Assembly: GCF_020379485.1 (NCBI RefSeq)
Contig: NC_063439.1
Span: 17,946,598 to 18,010,597 of the forward strand
DNA: 64,000 bases
Reading direction: 5' to 3'
DNA from: Brassica napus
Taxonomy: Eukaryota; Streptophyta; Magnoliopsida; Brassicales; Brassicaceae
Both the position numbers and the translations under genes were made by a program. Below the pieces are notes generated by a model. It did no database searches. It was not told where the DNA came from and saw nothing but the letters and a program-made list of their open reading frames with translations. This document shows positions 48,280 to 60,197 of the stretch, piece by piece (within the stretch, counting starts at the first letter, position 1; every line of letters begins with the position of its first letter).

Positions 48280-48735
48280 TTTCCGAAATTCCGAGGGAAA
48301 GAAGTTCCTCGGAATTTTCCGAGGGACATAAGTTCCTCGGAATTTTCCGAGGGAAGGAAGTTCCTCGGAATTTTCCGAGGGACAAAAGTTCCTCGGAATT
48401 TTCCGAGGGAAAGATGTTCCTCGGAATTTTCCGAGGACCATGTTCCTCGGAATTTCCCGATAAACATTCCGAGGAATATTTCGTCGAAACTTCCGAGGAT
48501 TGGGCCATCGGAATTCCATCGAAATATTCCGAGGAAGGCGTCCCTCGGTATATTCCGAGGAACCTTCCGACGAACTTGGTGTCCTCGGAGTTTCCTCGGA
48601 ATTTAGTTTCCTCAGAATTCCGTCGGAAATTTCCGACGGAATTCTGAAGAAATATGAATTTCCGAGGAGATATTTCCGATGACTTCTTTCGTCGGTATGT
48701 CCTCGGAATAGCGTTATTCCGACGACATACCGACG
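48280..48735. repeat. CACTA subterminal repeat array, right
   Basis: Roughly 25 copies of TTCCGAGGAA/TTCCTCGGAA, several in a regular 37-bp step between 48295 and 48440. Confidence 0.85.
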
Positions 48736-48780
48736 ATTTTTGAAACCTTCTGAATCGTCTGGCGAGTTTGGGAACTTCAG

Positions 48781-48788
48781 TTTCCCGC
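48781..48788 (+). promoter_or_regulatory. E2F-type site upstream of SMC2
   Basis: TTTCCCGC, a perfect match to the TTTSSCGC consensus used by plant S-phase genes, about 215 bp before the SMC2 ATG and only about 45 bp from the last CACTA motif. Confidence 0.6.
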
Positions 48789-49000
48789 TCTTTTTGCTCC
48801 CAAATCCAAAAACCCTCATTTCAAAATTCCAAATCTGCTCACCTAAAAAAAATTATCCACACACAAAAAAAAATTGATTGCAGATTCGTCTCTCGCAACG
48901 ATTCAATTTACTGTAGTAACCTTCAATCTCCGACTCCGATTAAAGCGAAGTTCCATCTTGCTTCTGGGTTCCCAATTTGCTTCATTTAATCTGGGGGAAG

Positions 49001-52000
49001 ATGCACATAAAGGAGATATGCCTCGAAGGTTTCAAATCATACGCGACGAGGACGGTCGTCTCTGGCTTTGATCCCCACTTCAACGCGATAACGGGTCTGA
49101 ACGGATCGGGGAAATCGAACATCCTCGATTCCATCTGTTTCGTTCTGGGTATCACCAATCTCCAGCAGGTCCGAGCTGCTAATCTCCAGGAGCTCGTCTA
49201 CAAGCAAGGCCAAGCTGGGATTACCAAGGCCACCGTCTCCGTTACCTTCGACAACTCCGAGAGACACAGAAGCCCTCTCGGCTACGAGGAGCATCCCGAG
49301 ATCACTGTTACTCGACAAGTAGACTACTTTTCTTCTTCCCTCTGATTTTATCTTTCATTTGCTCTTACTCATAGTAACGTTTTGCTTTTGGTTTTGAAGA
49401 TTGTGGTTGGTGGTCGGAACAAGTATTTGATAAATGGGAAGCTTGCGCAACCAAATCAAGTCCAGAATCTATTCCACTCGGTGCAGCTCAACGTCAACAA
49501 CCCCCACTTTCTCATCATGCAAGGGCGTATCACCAAAGTCTTGAACATGAAGCCTCCCGAGATCCTCTCCATGCTCGAGGAAGCTGCTGGCACAAGAATG
49601 TACGAGAACAAGAAAGAGGCTGCACTGAAGACGCTTGAGAAAAAGCAAACCAAGGTTGATGAGATTAACAAGCTTCTGGATCATGAGATATTGCCGGCTT
49701 TAGAGAAACTGAGGAAGGAGAAAGCGCAGTACATGCAGTGGGCTAATGGCAACGCAGAGCTAGATCGACTGAAGAGGTTCTGTATTGCCTTTGAGTATGT
49801 TCAAGCAGAGAAGATTAGAGACAACGCTGTTCATGGGGTGGAAGCAATGAAGGCGAAGCTCACTAGTATTGACGAGGAAACTGAAAAGGCACATGAGGAA
49901 GTAAAGGGTATTGAGAAACAGATAGAGGATTTGACTCGGGCAAAGGAAGCCAGCATGGGAGGGGAAGTAAAAACTCTGTCCGAGAAAGTGGATTCGCTGT
50001 CTCAAGAGATGACACGTGAGTCATCTAAGCTTAATAATAAGGAGGACACCCTTCTGGGAGAAAAGGAGAATGCTGAAAAGGTTAGAGAGATGACGAAAAT
50101 GTTTTTTTTTCTGGTTCCTGTTACAACTGTTACAAATTCTCAGCTATTTCTGACGTCTATAACTTCCTACTTGTTGTTGCTAGATTGTTCACAATATAGA
50201 AGAGTTGAAAAAATCCGTAAACGAGAGAGCCGCTGCTGTTAAGAAGTCTGAGGAAGGAGCGGCTGACCTAAAACGAAGATTCCAGGAACTCTCCACCACA
50301 TTGGAAGAATCTGAAAAGGAGCACCAGGTAATACCACGAAATAACATATTGTTGTTTCTTACCAGATAATATTCTTTTGATTTATGTTAACTAGTCTCCC
50401 TTGGTTATTAGGGCGTACTAGCTGGTAAAAGTAGCGGAGATGAAGAGAAATGCCTAGAAGATCAACTACGGGATGGGAAGATTGCTGTTGGAACAGCAGA
50501 AACAGAGTTGAAACAGCTGAAAACCAAAATAGGACACTGCGAAAAGGAGCTAAAGGAGAGAAAATCTCAGTTAATGTCAAAACAGGATGAAGCCGTTGAA
50601 GTTGAGAATGAACTTGGTTCTAGAAAAGGTGATGTGGAACGTGTAAAAAAGATACTTGAATCTATTCCTATTAAAGAGGGTCAAATGGATGCATTGGAGA
50701 AGGTTAGCATGGTCATCTTAGTTGATTTCATCAATTTTTACATTTAAGTATACATCTCTAACTGAAATATTCGTTTAGGACCGTGGATCTGTACTTGAAG
50801 TTGTGCAAAGGCTGGAAGATAAAGTCCGTGGTTTATCAGCTCAATTAGCAAATGTTCAATTTTCATACCGCGATCCTGTGAGAAACTTTGACCGATCAAA
50901 GGTGAAAGGTGTGGTCGCAAAACTAATAAAAGTAAAAGACAGGAACTCAATGACAGCGTTGGAGGTAAATTGGGTATCTTATCACTACACAATACGCATT
51001 GTTGGATTTTAATATTCTCAAGTCACTCTGCTTCTTGTTTTCAGGTTACTGCTGGTGGAAAGTTGTATAATGTTGTTGTGGACTCAGAAGAAACTGGTAA
51101 ACAGCTCCTTCAAAATGGAGCTCTTAGGAGAAGAGTTACAATTATACCTCTGAACAAAATTCAATCTTACGTTGTTCAGCCTAGAGTGCAGCAAGCGACT
51201 GCTAGATTGGTATGTGGATTTTTTATATGGTATTTCCATATTTAATTTCATTTTTTTGGTTCCTTGCTAATTTTCCATTTATTTTCAGGTTGGGAAGGAT
51301 AATGCAGAACTGGCACTTTCTTTAGTCGGTTATAGCCAGGATATAAAGGTATCTGATATGTAATTCTCGTTATATCAAGTTTTCAAGAGTATCATAATGT
51401 CCATGGCTGATAATCTTCCACTTCATTCATGAGCTCTGATAAATGAGTTTCAACTTCTGTTTTGATCGAATCATGGTCTTTTGCAGAATGCTATGGAGTA
51501 TGTTTTTGGCTCCACTTTTGTTTGCAAAACTACTGATGCCGCAAAGGAAGTAAGTCTTTACCACGCATTTAGAATTATAGTGGTGTTGCAGCGGCTTCAT
51601 ATAATTTTTGACTTTACGTGGAATATGCATTGCGTAGATTATTTCATTTGTCTGAGCTATTTTTCTAGTTACCTTATATGCATTTGTAGCTCAGCCTTCG
51701 GTATATAGATTGTTAAAGCTATCTCTGATCATTAAAGCTAAGTGAAACACATGATATATGTCAAAATTTTAAACACCATGTACTCTCTTTATATTGATGG
51801 AATGTACATTGTATGGCCTTTTTGGATCTGGTTCTAGCAGTTGGAGAGTACTCTTGACGGATCAGATCTGATAACCGATTCTAAACTTTTATTGGTTATA
51901 ATTCCAACATCTACTGTACCTTATTTCTTGTCTCATTGTCTTCGCTACTCTTTAGTGTTCAATCTATGCCCTGCCCCTCATTGTTTCTTCTGCAGGTTGC

Positions 52001-55000
52001 TTTCAATAGGGATATTCGAACTCCAAGTGTCACTCTTGAAGGTGATATTTTCCAGCCCAGTGGTCTTCTCACTGGTGGGAGTCGCAAGTATGTTTTTCTT
52101 TCTTGGAGTCTTAGATCTCTTACGAGACTTGATTTCTCATGGATGTGGTTCAGAAATGCGTAAACTCAAAGATAAAAGCATTATTTTCTTATATATTCCT
52201 TTGCCTTAGGGGTGGAGGTGATCTCCTTAGGCAACTTCATGACCTGGCAGAAGCCGAATCAGAATTACAAGGACACCAGAGGAGGTTAGCTGACATTGAA
52301 GCACAGGTAAACCCTTAATCTATTTTTCCGCCGAGATAGAACTTTATAATGCTATCTGATTGCTCTCTTTTAGCTCCTCATGTCACAGTAATAAAGTGTT
52401 TTCAGTACTTCAAACTTTAATTGCTTGTTTATCTTGACATCTCAGATCAAAGAGCTTCAGCCCCTTCAAAAGAAATTCACAGATGTTAAAGCACAGTTGG
52501 AGCTAAAAACGTATGAATTGTCCTTATTCCTGAAAAGGGCTGAACAGAATGAGCATCACAAGGTTTATATCTCCGTCTTCTATCTATATCTTAAACTAAA
52601 TTATCTGTTTCGTATTGTCTTTTATTCATACTTGAGCCACATATTTACACTTTCGATCCCGCCTACCTATCTATATATAGCTTGGCGAAGCAGTACAAAA
52701 ACTTGAAGTAGAGCTTGAAGAAACGAGATCCCAAATTAAAGAGAAGGAACTGGCTTACAATAATTGTGTTGATGCTGTCTCCACATTAGAGAAATCCATC
52801 AAAGACCATGACAAAAACAGAGAGGGAAGACTCAAAGGTTTGGAAAAAAATATTAAGACCATTAAAGCTCAGATGCAGGCAGCTTCCAAAGATTTAAAGG
52901 TATTCTAGATTTTTCAGTCAAGTACTTATACGCCACTGAACTACTTGAATCATAATTTCTTTTATTGTCCCGAATTATCCAAATTTATCACGGAAACATT
53001 GCCTTCTGAGTTTTCGGAGATTTTCATAAAATCTTTGGCACTTCCAAAACTCGCTGTAACGTTCTGTGGTTCTTCATGCATACAGAGTCATGAAAATGAA
53101 AAAGAAAAACTTGTGATGGAGGAAGAAGCGATGGTTCAGGAACAATCGTCCTTGGAAAGCCAGTTAGCTTCATTGAAAGCCCAGATTACCACTCTGACTA
53201 CGGAAGTAGACGAGCAGCGGGCCAAGGTGATTATAGTCACTACTCTTGGTTAGATTTGTTGATAATGAGGAAATATATCATGTTAAGATATGATTCCTCT
53301 GCAGGTTGATGCCTTACAGAAGATTCATGATGAGTCTCTTGCCGAGCTCAAGTTAATACATGCAAAGATGAAGGAATGCGATACACAGATAAGTAGTTTT
53401 GTCACTGAGCAGGAAAAATGTCTACAGAAGCTTACTGACATGAAGCTTGAGAAAAAGAAGCTGGAAAATGAGGTTTTTTTCTAACCTGCATTGGTTTATG
53501 CTTTTTTTATGGAAGTGCTATTCGTCCTATCCCTTGTTCCTTTTTAATGTTTTGTATTTGCCTTAAGCTTCTTAATGGGTAAGAAACATTTATCAATTTA
53601 AGAGGGTATGCTGATTGAAGTGGAACTGAATATAAAATTAAAACTTCTGGTAACTTGATTATGATATAAAGAGGATAAAGTTGGTTTTGTTCGTAAGAAT
53701 TTCTACAATGATTTTTAGTTTATTGTAACTTCTACATGTCGAGTGATATACTTTCCATGAGAACTCTCTCCAAATATATTTTATAGGTGGTAAGGATGGA
53801 GACGGATCATAAAGACTGCTCAGTGAAAGTCGACAAGCTCGTTGAGAAGCATACATGGATAGCATCTGAAAAGCAGCTTTTTGGAAAAGGAGGGACAGAT
53901 TATGATTTTGAATCTTGTAATCCGTACGTAGCTAGAGAAAAGCTCGATAAGCTCCAGTCAGATCAGTCAAGGTATGTGTAACATGTATCTATACTAATCT
54001 TCACATTCTGGGAGTGCAACATAATAATCTTCTTCTGTTGCTGGTTATTCATTATCTTCATAAAGCTTGGAAAAAAGAGTGAACAAGAAGGTTATGGCTA
54101 TGTTCGAGAAAGCAGAAGATGAATACAATGCGCTGATATCGAAGAAAAATACGATTGAGGTTAGTTACTGAGTGATGAGTGCCTGCTGTATTTCAATAGC
54201 TTCGTGTGCAAATCACTAATGGAACTTTTATTCACTAGAATGACAAATCCAAAATCACGAAAGTGATTGAGGAGCTCGACGAGAAGAAAAAAGAAACCCT
54301 GAAAGTTACATGGGTTAAGGTTAACCAGTAAGTTGCCTCCTTTTTTCCAACAATGAGTCTATTGTATCCCTTTCCATATCTTTTTCTGATGTGTATCTTT
54401 GTTAAATCATATGTTTAGGGATTTCGGATCAATTTTTTCAACTCTATTACCTGGTACCATGGCAAAGCTAGAACCTCCTGAAGGCGGTACTTTCCTTGAT
54501 GGTCTCGAGGTGCGTGTTGCCTTTGGTAAAGTATGGAAGCAGTCTTTGTCTGAACTCAGCGGAGGGCAAAGGTCCCTTCTTGCGCTATCATTAATCTTGG
54601 CATTGCTTCTCTTCAAACCTGCTCCTCTTTATATATTAGACGAGGTATATCTTTTGCTTTTTCAATTTCAGATTTCTCAGCAAGTGAAAAAAGAGAAACA
54701 TTCATGATTTTGTATTATTTGTCAGGTTGATGCAGCTCTTGATCTCAGCCACACACAGAACATAGGAAGAATGATAAAAGCTCATTTCCCTCACTCACAG
54801 GTCAAATCTCCATCTCAACCCTTTACTTAATCATATGTTGTCTACTTTAAATCCAATGTTTGGTCTCAAAACTGTCTCTGCTTCTGAAACCTCATTTTTC
54901 AACAGTTTATCGTGGTTTCGCTGAAGGAAGGAATGTTCAACAATGCCAATGTTCTTTTCCGGACAAAGTTCGTGGATGGAGTTTCTACAGTCCAGAGGAC

Positions 55001-55022
55001 AGTAACAAAGCAGACCAAGTGA
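49001..55022 (+). CDS. SMC2: condensin core ATPase SMC2 (CAP-E)
   Basis: Twenty exons give an unbroken frame of 1,175 residues, the length of Arabidopsis SMC2-1. Exons: 49001-49318, 49400-50080, 50184-50327, 50412-50702, 50779-50964, 51045-51209, 51289-51348, 51487-51549, 51996-52087, 52210-52306, 52446-52562, 52681-52899, 53086-53226, 53305-53472, 53787-53971, 54066-54159, 54239-54327, 54419-54644, 54726-54800, 54906-55022. All introns have GT and AG ends. Walker A is GLNGSGKS at residues 32-39, the ABC signature LSGGQ at 1083-1087 and Walker B LYILDE at 1107-1112, with long coiled coils and a hinge in between ([18 protein letters not shown], then PLNKIQSY). SMC2 pairs with SMC4 in condensin I and II and compacts mitotic chromosomes. 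Order matches At5g62410. Confidence 0.97.
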
Positions 55023-56748
55023 TCAATCTCTGCTTATACCTCAATTGAATCATCAGCAAACAAGTATCCACCACTGCTCGGAACGTTTTCATTGTCCATA
55101 ATTTATCTTTATGTTTCGTATTGCTCTTTGCTGTGAAGAGATACTCGGTTTAGATGTTTGTCTTAATGAGATTCAAAGCTGGTTCGGTTTTTTTATCGGT
55201 TCTGTTTGTTTTGTAACAGATGTTTCTTTGTAGCTGAACGGTATTGATGTTATATTTACGAGTGAAGAAACAGTATAATCAGGTTTTAGTATTAAACAAG
55301 TAGAGATTGTAGTATAAACAGAGCATTCATACTTTTTTCTACTTTTCAAAGAAGTGAAAGTAATGCCTCAGGGTGAAAAATGAGAAATCTCATGCAGGTT
55401 CTGGTCGGATCTTTCGGAAACATCCAAAACTTTCTACTCTCTCGCAGATACTCACGCATGGGGATCTTCTTAGCCGATGCAACTCTAGCACATATCTCTT
55501 CATTCATGGATACTACTTGCTGCCATGTCAGAAAATCAAGTCATTGTCCAGGCATTTTTCACTATCTTACAACAAACGCATGAGAAGATTTCTATGAATA
55601 CATAACAAATCTTAGAGTCATTCACAATTATATCAAAACGGATCTTCAAGATATTCAAGATCCTTCTCTGAAGCAGACTAAAGTGATCTCTGCTTATACC
55701 TCAACCGAATCATTTGAAGTACAAATCACTAATCCAGCTTTTGCAAGCTCATTCAGATTTTTAGCAACTTTTTTTTATTTGTGGATCCATTGTCCTTGCT
55801 CTTTTCTGGCATTTTTTTTTGTAATTAAAGAAAATCATTTCAATGTTCGCGTCCGAAGACTAAGGAAAATAAAACCGAAATAGAACAATTTGCAACCAAT
55901 AGGTGCGAAACAGAGATAAAGCTCCTAAATAAATCCAAGGAGAAAAGGTAAGGGCTGATATACTGCGAACGTCATCACCAAACGGTGTGTCTTGGTCACA
56001 GCAATAGCCGAGCTGGATAAGAGGTTGCTAAAGCTTCTCGTTAATGTGAAAAGATTCGGTTTAAGTAAATAATAATGCAAACCACTTATGATGGTGGTCT
56101 AATAGGATTCAATGCCGGTTCGGTTTTCTTTAATGTTCGGTCTGTTTGTATCAGTTAGGGGTTTACTACAAATGTTTATTTATAGCTGAAAAGAACTTCT
56201 GTGAGTTGGTTTTTATTGGTATGGTTAGGTTGATTAACGAGAAATACGATAGATTTATTTTTGTTTATTTTTATATAGCAATAACTACTATCACATCGTG
56301 ATGCTCACAGATTAACAAGAAACCATAAAACTAATTTTAATTCATGGTTTGATTATTTTTACCTGTTTTTCTCTATAAAATATATCCAACTCAAACTACT
56401 TACAATGCATTTTGTAATGCTGATATTTATGTTCCAACCACCATAAATTAATTCTATTAGCAACCAACGGAAAGGTGCATTTGATCTAATTTTGTTTCAG
56501 TTTATTTTTAAGATAATTATTCAACATATATCATGCATGAGTCACTGAAATTATCACATAAGTAGCAAAAGAAATGGATTAAATAATTTAAAGCAGAGAC
56601 ACATTTTGTGATTCGAATTAATGTACACTTGAGACGTCAAACGGTTGATGAAAATTTTGATAAAATTAAATTGGTAGTAAGCGGTAGTTGACATTTAATT
56701 CAATTTACAAAGCAAATATTTATATTAATATGACTGCGAATTCCAAAT
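55023..56748. other. SMC2 3' UTR and a partial duplicate of it
   Basis: The SMC2 3' UTR runs to perhaps 55330. At 55674-56200 several blocks repeat it imperfectly (see separate entry). The stretch 55375-55670 between them has short frames without known domains. Confidence 0.5.
55674..56200 (+). repeat. diverged partial duplicate of the SMC2 3' end
   Basis: CAGACTAAAGTGATC..TCTGCTTATACCTCAACCGAATCAT parallels the SMC2 stop region at 55011-55051, and ATGCCGGTTCGGTTTTCTTTAATG..GGTCTGTTTGT with TTTATAGCTGAA parallels 55175-55240. The order is the same, with insertions between. Only the last codons and UTR are copied, so no protein. Confidence 0.6.
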
Positions 56749-56765
56749 AAAACAATAAATCACAT
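56749..56765 (+). repeat. SINE target-site duplication, left
   Basis: AAAACAATAAATCACAT, repeated at 56975-56991. Confidence 0.92.
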
Positions 56766-56974
56766 TGGTAAGGATCCTGTGGGCCAATTGTCATACTCAC
56801 GGGTTTGACGCCAGGCGGAGGCGAACTGCCCATTCTGTCACCAAATGCGGTACTGGGTGTTGGGCCTTGTCCCCAACCCAGATAAAAGCCCTCTCGGATG
56901 AAGTGGACCGATGCCTAACCGGACCCAGGGGAATGATCCACGTATGTGGAGAACCCCTGGATTATCAAAAAAAA
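56766..56974 (+). mobile_element. SINE (tRNA-derived, S1-like), 5'-truncated
   Basis: About 209 bp ending in poly(A) and flanked by a perfect 17-bp duplication. The head reads TGGTAAGG, then ACTCACGGGTTTGACGCC, which fits a tRNA-type B box with one change. The canonical 5' arm and A box are cut short. The GC-rich body and A tail are like those of the S1 family of SINEs known in Brassica. Insertion lies downstream of SMC2 and does not touch a gene. Confidence 0.8.
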
Positions 56975-56991
56975 AAAACAATAAATCACAT
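56975..56991 (+). repeat. SINE target-site duplication, right
   Basis: Second copy of AAAACAATAAATCACAT after the poly(A). Confidence 0.92.
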
Positions 56992-58558
56992 GGAAAAGAT
57001 TTGTGAAATCTTCTGGCGGTGCACTAGAAATGCAGGAACATGACTGTCTTTAGTTGTAAAATACTACAAGAACCAACATTGCATTGAATATGTCAACGCT
57101 TAAGTCATATGTAATTTAGTTAGTAAGCCAACGTCGATTGCATGCGGTCACCTTCGAGTTGACTTCCATTATATCAACTATTTTATGTAAATCAAATCAT
57201 TGACAACTATTTTATGTCAAACCGCCCTTTCTAACATATATTATTATTATATCATCATTGAAACGAATATTCTTTCCTACAAAACGCCTCTTCAAATGTG
57301 GATGAGATTCTGATAGTATATGATTCATAATATCACAATCTGTTCCTGCTGATTCTTAATATTTGAAGTATATCATATCTTTGAGTGTTACGTTAAAACA
57401 ACTTGGAAAGTAAGAGTATGATTAACCCGGATTTTTAATTTAGAATTTTTAATTCATAACACTTTTTTGTTTTTTATACACTTTTCGATTAAAAATCGGT
57501 ATTTATATCTCTTATTTAAGAGCCGGCTCTTAGCTTTCTTAGTTAAAAGCTAAGAAACAGTTCTTAATCGAAGTTAAGAACTCCATCCTAAAAACTAATC
57601 ATGGTCTAAGAATCACGCTGGCTTAACTAAAAACTAAAACATAACTACTAATTCATGGTTACTTTTATGACACAGACAAAAGTTAAGATTCAAATGTTTC
57701 TACTGTGATTTCAATCATAATTAATTATTATTAATGTTGTAAACTGTAAAAATAAACAGTATGTTATTAGTCTGATATATTATATTATGAAAAAGGAAAG
57801 ATAACATGTATGATTTATGATTTCTGTTATGAAAAAAGAAAGATAACATATACTGTATGATTTATGAAATGGTTTGTGAAACAATTGGAATATTTTCTTA
57901 AGAAAATGTTTAAATTAACACTAATTCATTTCGATTAATTACTAGACTAACACCAATAAAAGCTTACTAAATATCCCATGTTTTTGGTTAAATACATAAT
58001 ATCCAATAAAATCAGAAATAAACCAGTAATACAATAACGAGTTTGTCTGTGTCATAATTAATTTTCTCTATTGTTGGTAACACTCACAATAGAGGAACTA
58101 TATCTGGAAATATTACTTGTCATTTACCACTCAAATATTATTAGGCCGTTGCTTCGTTTAGAAGTCATATAGTATGAGTTAAGATTAAACATTCGCAAGC
58201 AATTAGCTTGTAAACTTTCCAATAAACCAAGTTGCAGAATAAAAATGTAAGAACAACCATATTTTGGGAAACACTCAAAACACTAATGAGGAAATTTATT
58301 GAGGAGACAAGATATCATCTTGAGGTTTGAGAGATGAGGATTTGGGTAGGCTAAGAAAATCCCAGAAGACATGGAAAACTCTCATGCTTCGATACCTCCC
58401 TAGTCCCAGTTCCAAATTACATTTGACAATTTAAAACATTAAACTATCATAGAATACTCCATATATATATGTCATATTCTACATATAATAATTCATGTCA
58501 TAAGGGAAACTGTTTTAGAAAGAATTTAAAAGTCAAGATCGTTGACCTTTTAATGGCC
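56992..58558. other. intergenic DNA upstream of the AKR gene
   Basis: Contains one MITE (57414-57606) and otherwise unremarkable AT-rich sequence. Confidence 0.5.
57414..57606. mobile_element. PIF/Harbinger-type MITE
   Basis: 193 bp flanked by TAA on both sides. Ends GAGTATGATTAACCCGG and, read inward from the right, GACCATGATTAGTTTTTAGG are imperfect inverted repeats. The centre has palindromic TTAAGAGCCGGCTCTTAG and a TTAGCTTT/AAAGCTAA stem. The 3-bp TAA duplication and the small size fit Harbinger MITEs. Confidence 0.65.
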
Positions 58559-58566
58559 TATATAAA
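58559..58566 (+). promoter_or_regulatory. TATA box of the AKR gene
   Basis: TATATAAA about 80 bp upstream of the ATG. Confidence 0.7.
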
Positions 58567-58646
58567 CACATCATAGTTTCAACATTCAACAGACAGAAAA
58601 ACATTGGGACTATAGAGAGAGAAGGAGAAACAAAAGTAAAAGAGAC

Positions 58647-60197
58647 ATGAGGAGTGACATGGCACGTCTCAGGTGTGGGAAGACGATTCCATTGCTCGGA
58701 ATGGGGACTTATTGTCCTAAAAAAGATCAAGAGAGCACCATCTCAGCCGTTCATCAAGCCATCAAGGTTCATATTTCTCTCTTCTAAAATAATTTCATGT
58801 CTTTACTTTTAACTACAAAAAAAGTTTACCAAATTATCTTGTAATATAGTGTGTTTTTTTTCTTGCATATCACTTTCTATACCATCCCTTGATGAGTATA
58901 GTAGTTATCACTTGACGACCAAATATGATTAAATTTTATAGTAGTATAAAATCATAACTTGTTATACAAATTATCTACAAGTAATATAAAATAAATTAGA
59001 AAAACCAAAATACAGAAATGTTAGCTATTCCAATTTCAATAAAGAGTTTGTTAAGAACGTTGTTGTAACTTCTGATGTCTCATAAGCTTACTTCTTGGAA
59101 TGGTGGCAGATAGGGTATAGACATTTTGACACGGCAAAGATATATGGATCAGAAGAAGCTCTAGGAACTGCATTGGGTCAAGCTATCTCTTGCGGATCTG
59201 TCCAAAGAGAAGATATCTTTGTCACTTCAAAGTTATGGTCTAGCGATCACCATGACCCAATCTCTGCCCTCACACAAACTCTTAAGTGAGTTTCTCTGGA
59301 CAAACACAAACACTCTCCTACAGTACTATGAAGTTCGACATATCAATCTCATGACCATATTGTTTCTGACTTTATAGGACAATGGGGCTAGAGTATCTAG
59401 ACAGTTACTTGGTGCATTGGCCAATAAAGCTAAAACCAGGAGTGAGTGAGCCTGTCCCCAAGGAAGACGAGTTTGAGAAACATTTGGGGATTGAAGAAAC
59501 ATGGCAAGGCATGGAGAGATGCTTGGAGATGGGTTTGTGTAGATCCATTGGTGTTAGCAACTTCTCTTCTAAAAAGATCTATGATCTCCTCGATTTTGCT
59601 TCTGTTTCTCCTTCAGTTAACCAGGTTTGTGTGCAACGCATTACAGATTTCTTGCTTCCTTTTAGCTAAATTGGGTAAACTAAGATTTTGTGTTATGTAT
59701 AGGTGGAGATGCATCCATTGTGGAGACAAAGCAAACTAAGGGAAGTGTGTGAAGAGAACAAGATCCATGTAAGTGGATACTCACCACTTGGTGCGCCAGG
59801 GAATTGTTGGGGGTCAACAGCTGTGATTGAACATCCTGTAATCAAATCCATTGCCCTCAGGCATAATGCCACCCCAGCTCAGGTAACTCAAAACGTAAAT
59901 ATATAACTTGCTTTGGGGCTCTTTACCTTTTTTCTAAGAGCCATATCTAATTTATATCTAAACATGAAGGTGGCTTTAAGGTGGGGAATGTCAAAAGGGG
60001 CAAGTGTGATAGTGAAGAGTTTTAATGGAGCAAGAATGAGAGAAAACAAGAGAGCCTTAGAGATTAAATTGGATGATCAAGACTTGTTACTTATCGACCA
60101 ATTGGAGGAGTGGAAGCTCATGAGAGGAGATTTCCTTGTTAATCAAACCACAAGCCCTTACAAATCCATTGAACAACTTTGGGACAATGAGATATAA
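58647..60197 (+). CDS. aldo-keto reductase (AKR superfamily, plant AKR4-type)
   Basis: Five exons: 58647-58766, 59110-59285, 59378-59624, 59703-59882, 59970-60197. They give 316 residues, a full-length (beta/alpha)8 AKR. The catalytic tetrad is present as Asp47 and Tyr52 ([18 protein letters not shown]), Lys81 (FVTSKLW) and His112 (YLVHWPIKL). The cofactor region [12 protein letters not shown] near residue 260 supports NADP(H). The subgroup with [14 protein letters not shown] and the short C-terminus resembles plant AKR4 enzymes, such as chalcone and ketone reductase relatives; the substrate is unknown. Cytosolic, as no targeting peptide is visible. The start at 58647 has a TATA box at a normal distance; a second Met at codon 5 is possible. 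Gene order matches At5g62420. Confidence 0.94.

Noticed and set aside
48148..48819. Frames of up to 184 codons rich in FRGT/PRNF repeats on both strands
   Set aside because: They are translations of the CACTA subterminal repeat array, periodic at DNA level, and not proteins.
55373..55597. Two overlapping frames of 67-74 codons downstream of SMC2
   Set aside because: No domain or start context; they lie between the SMC2 3' UTR and its partial duplicate.
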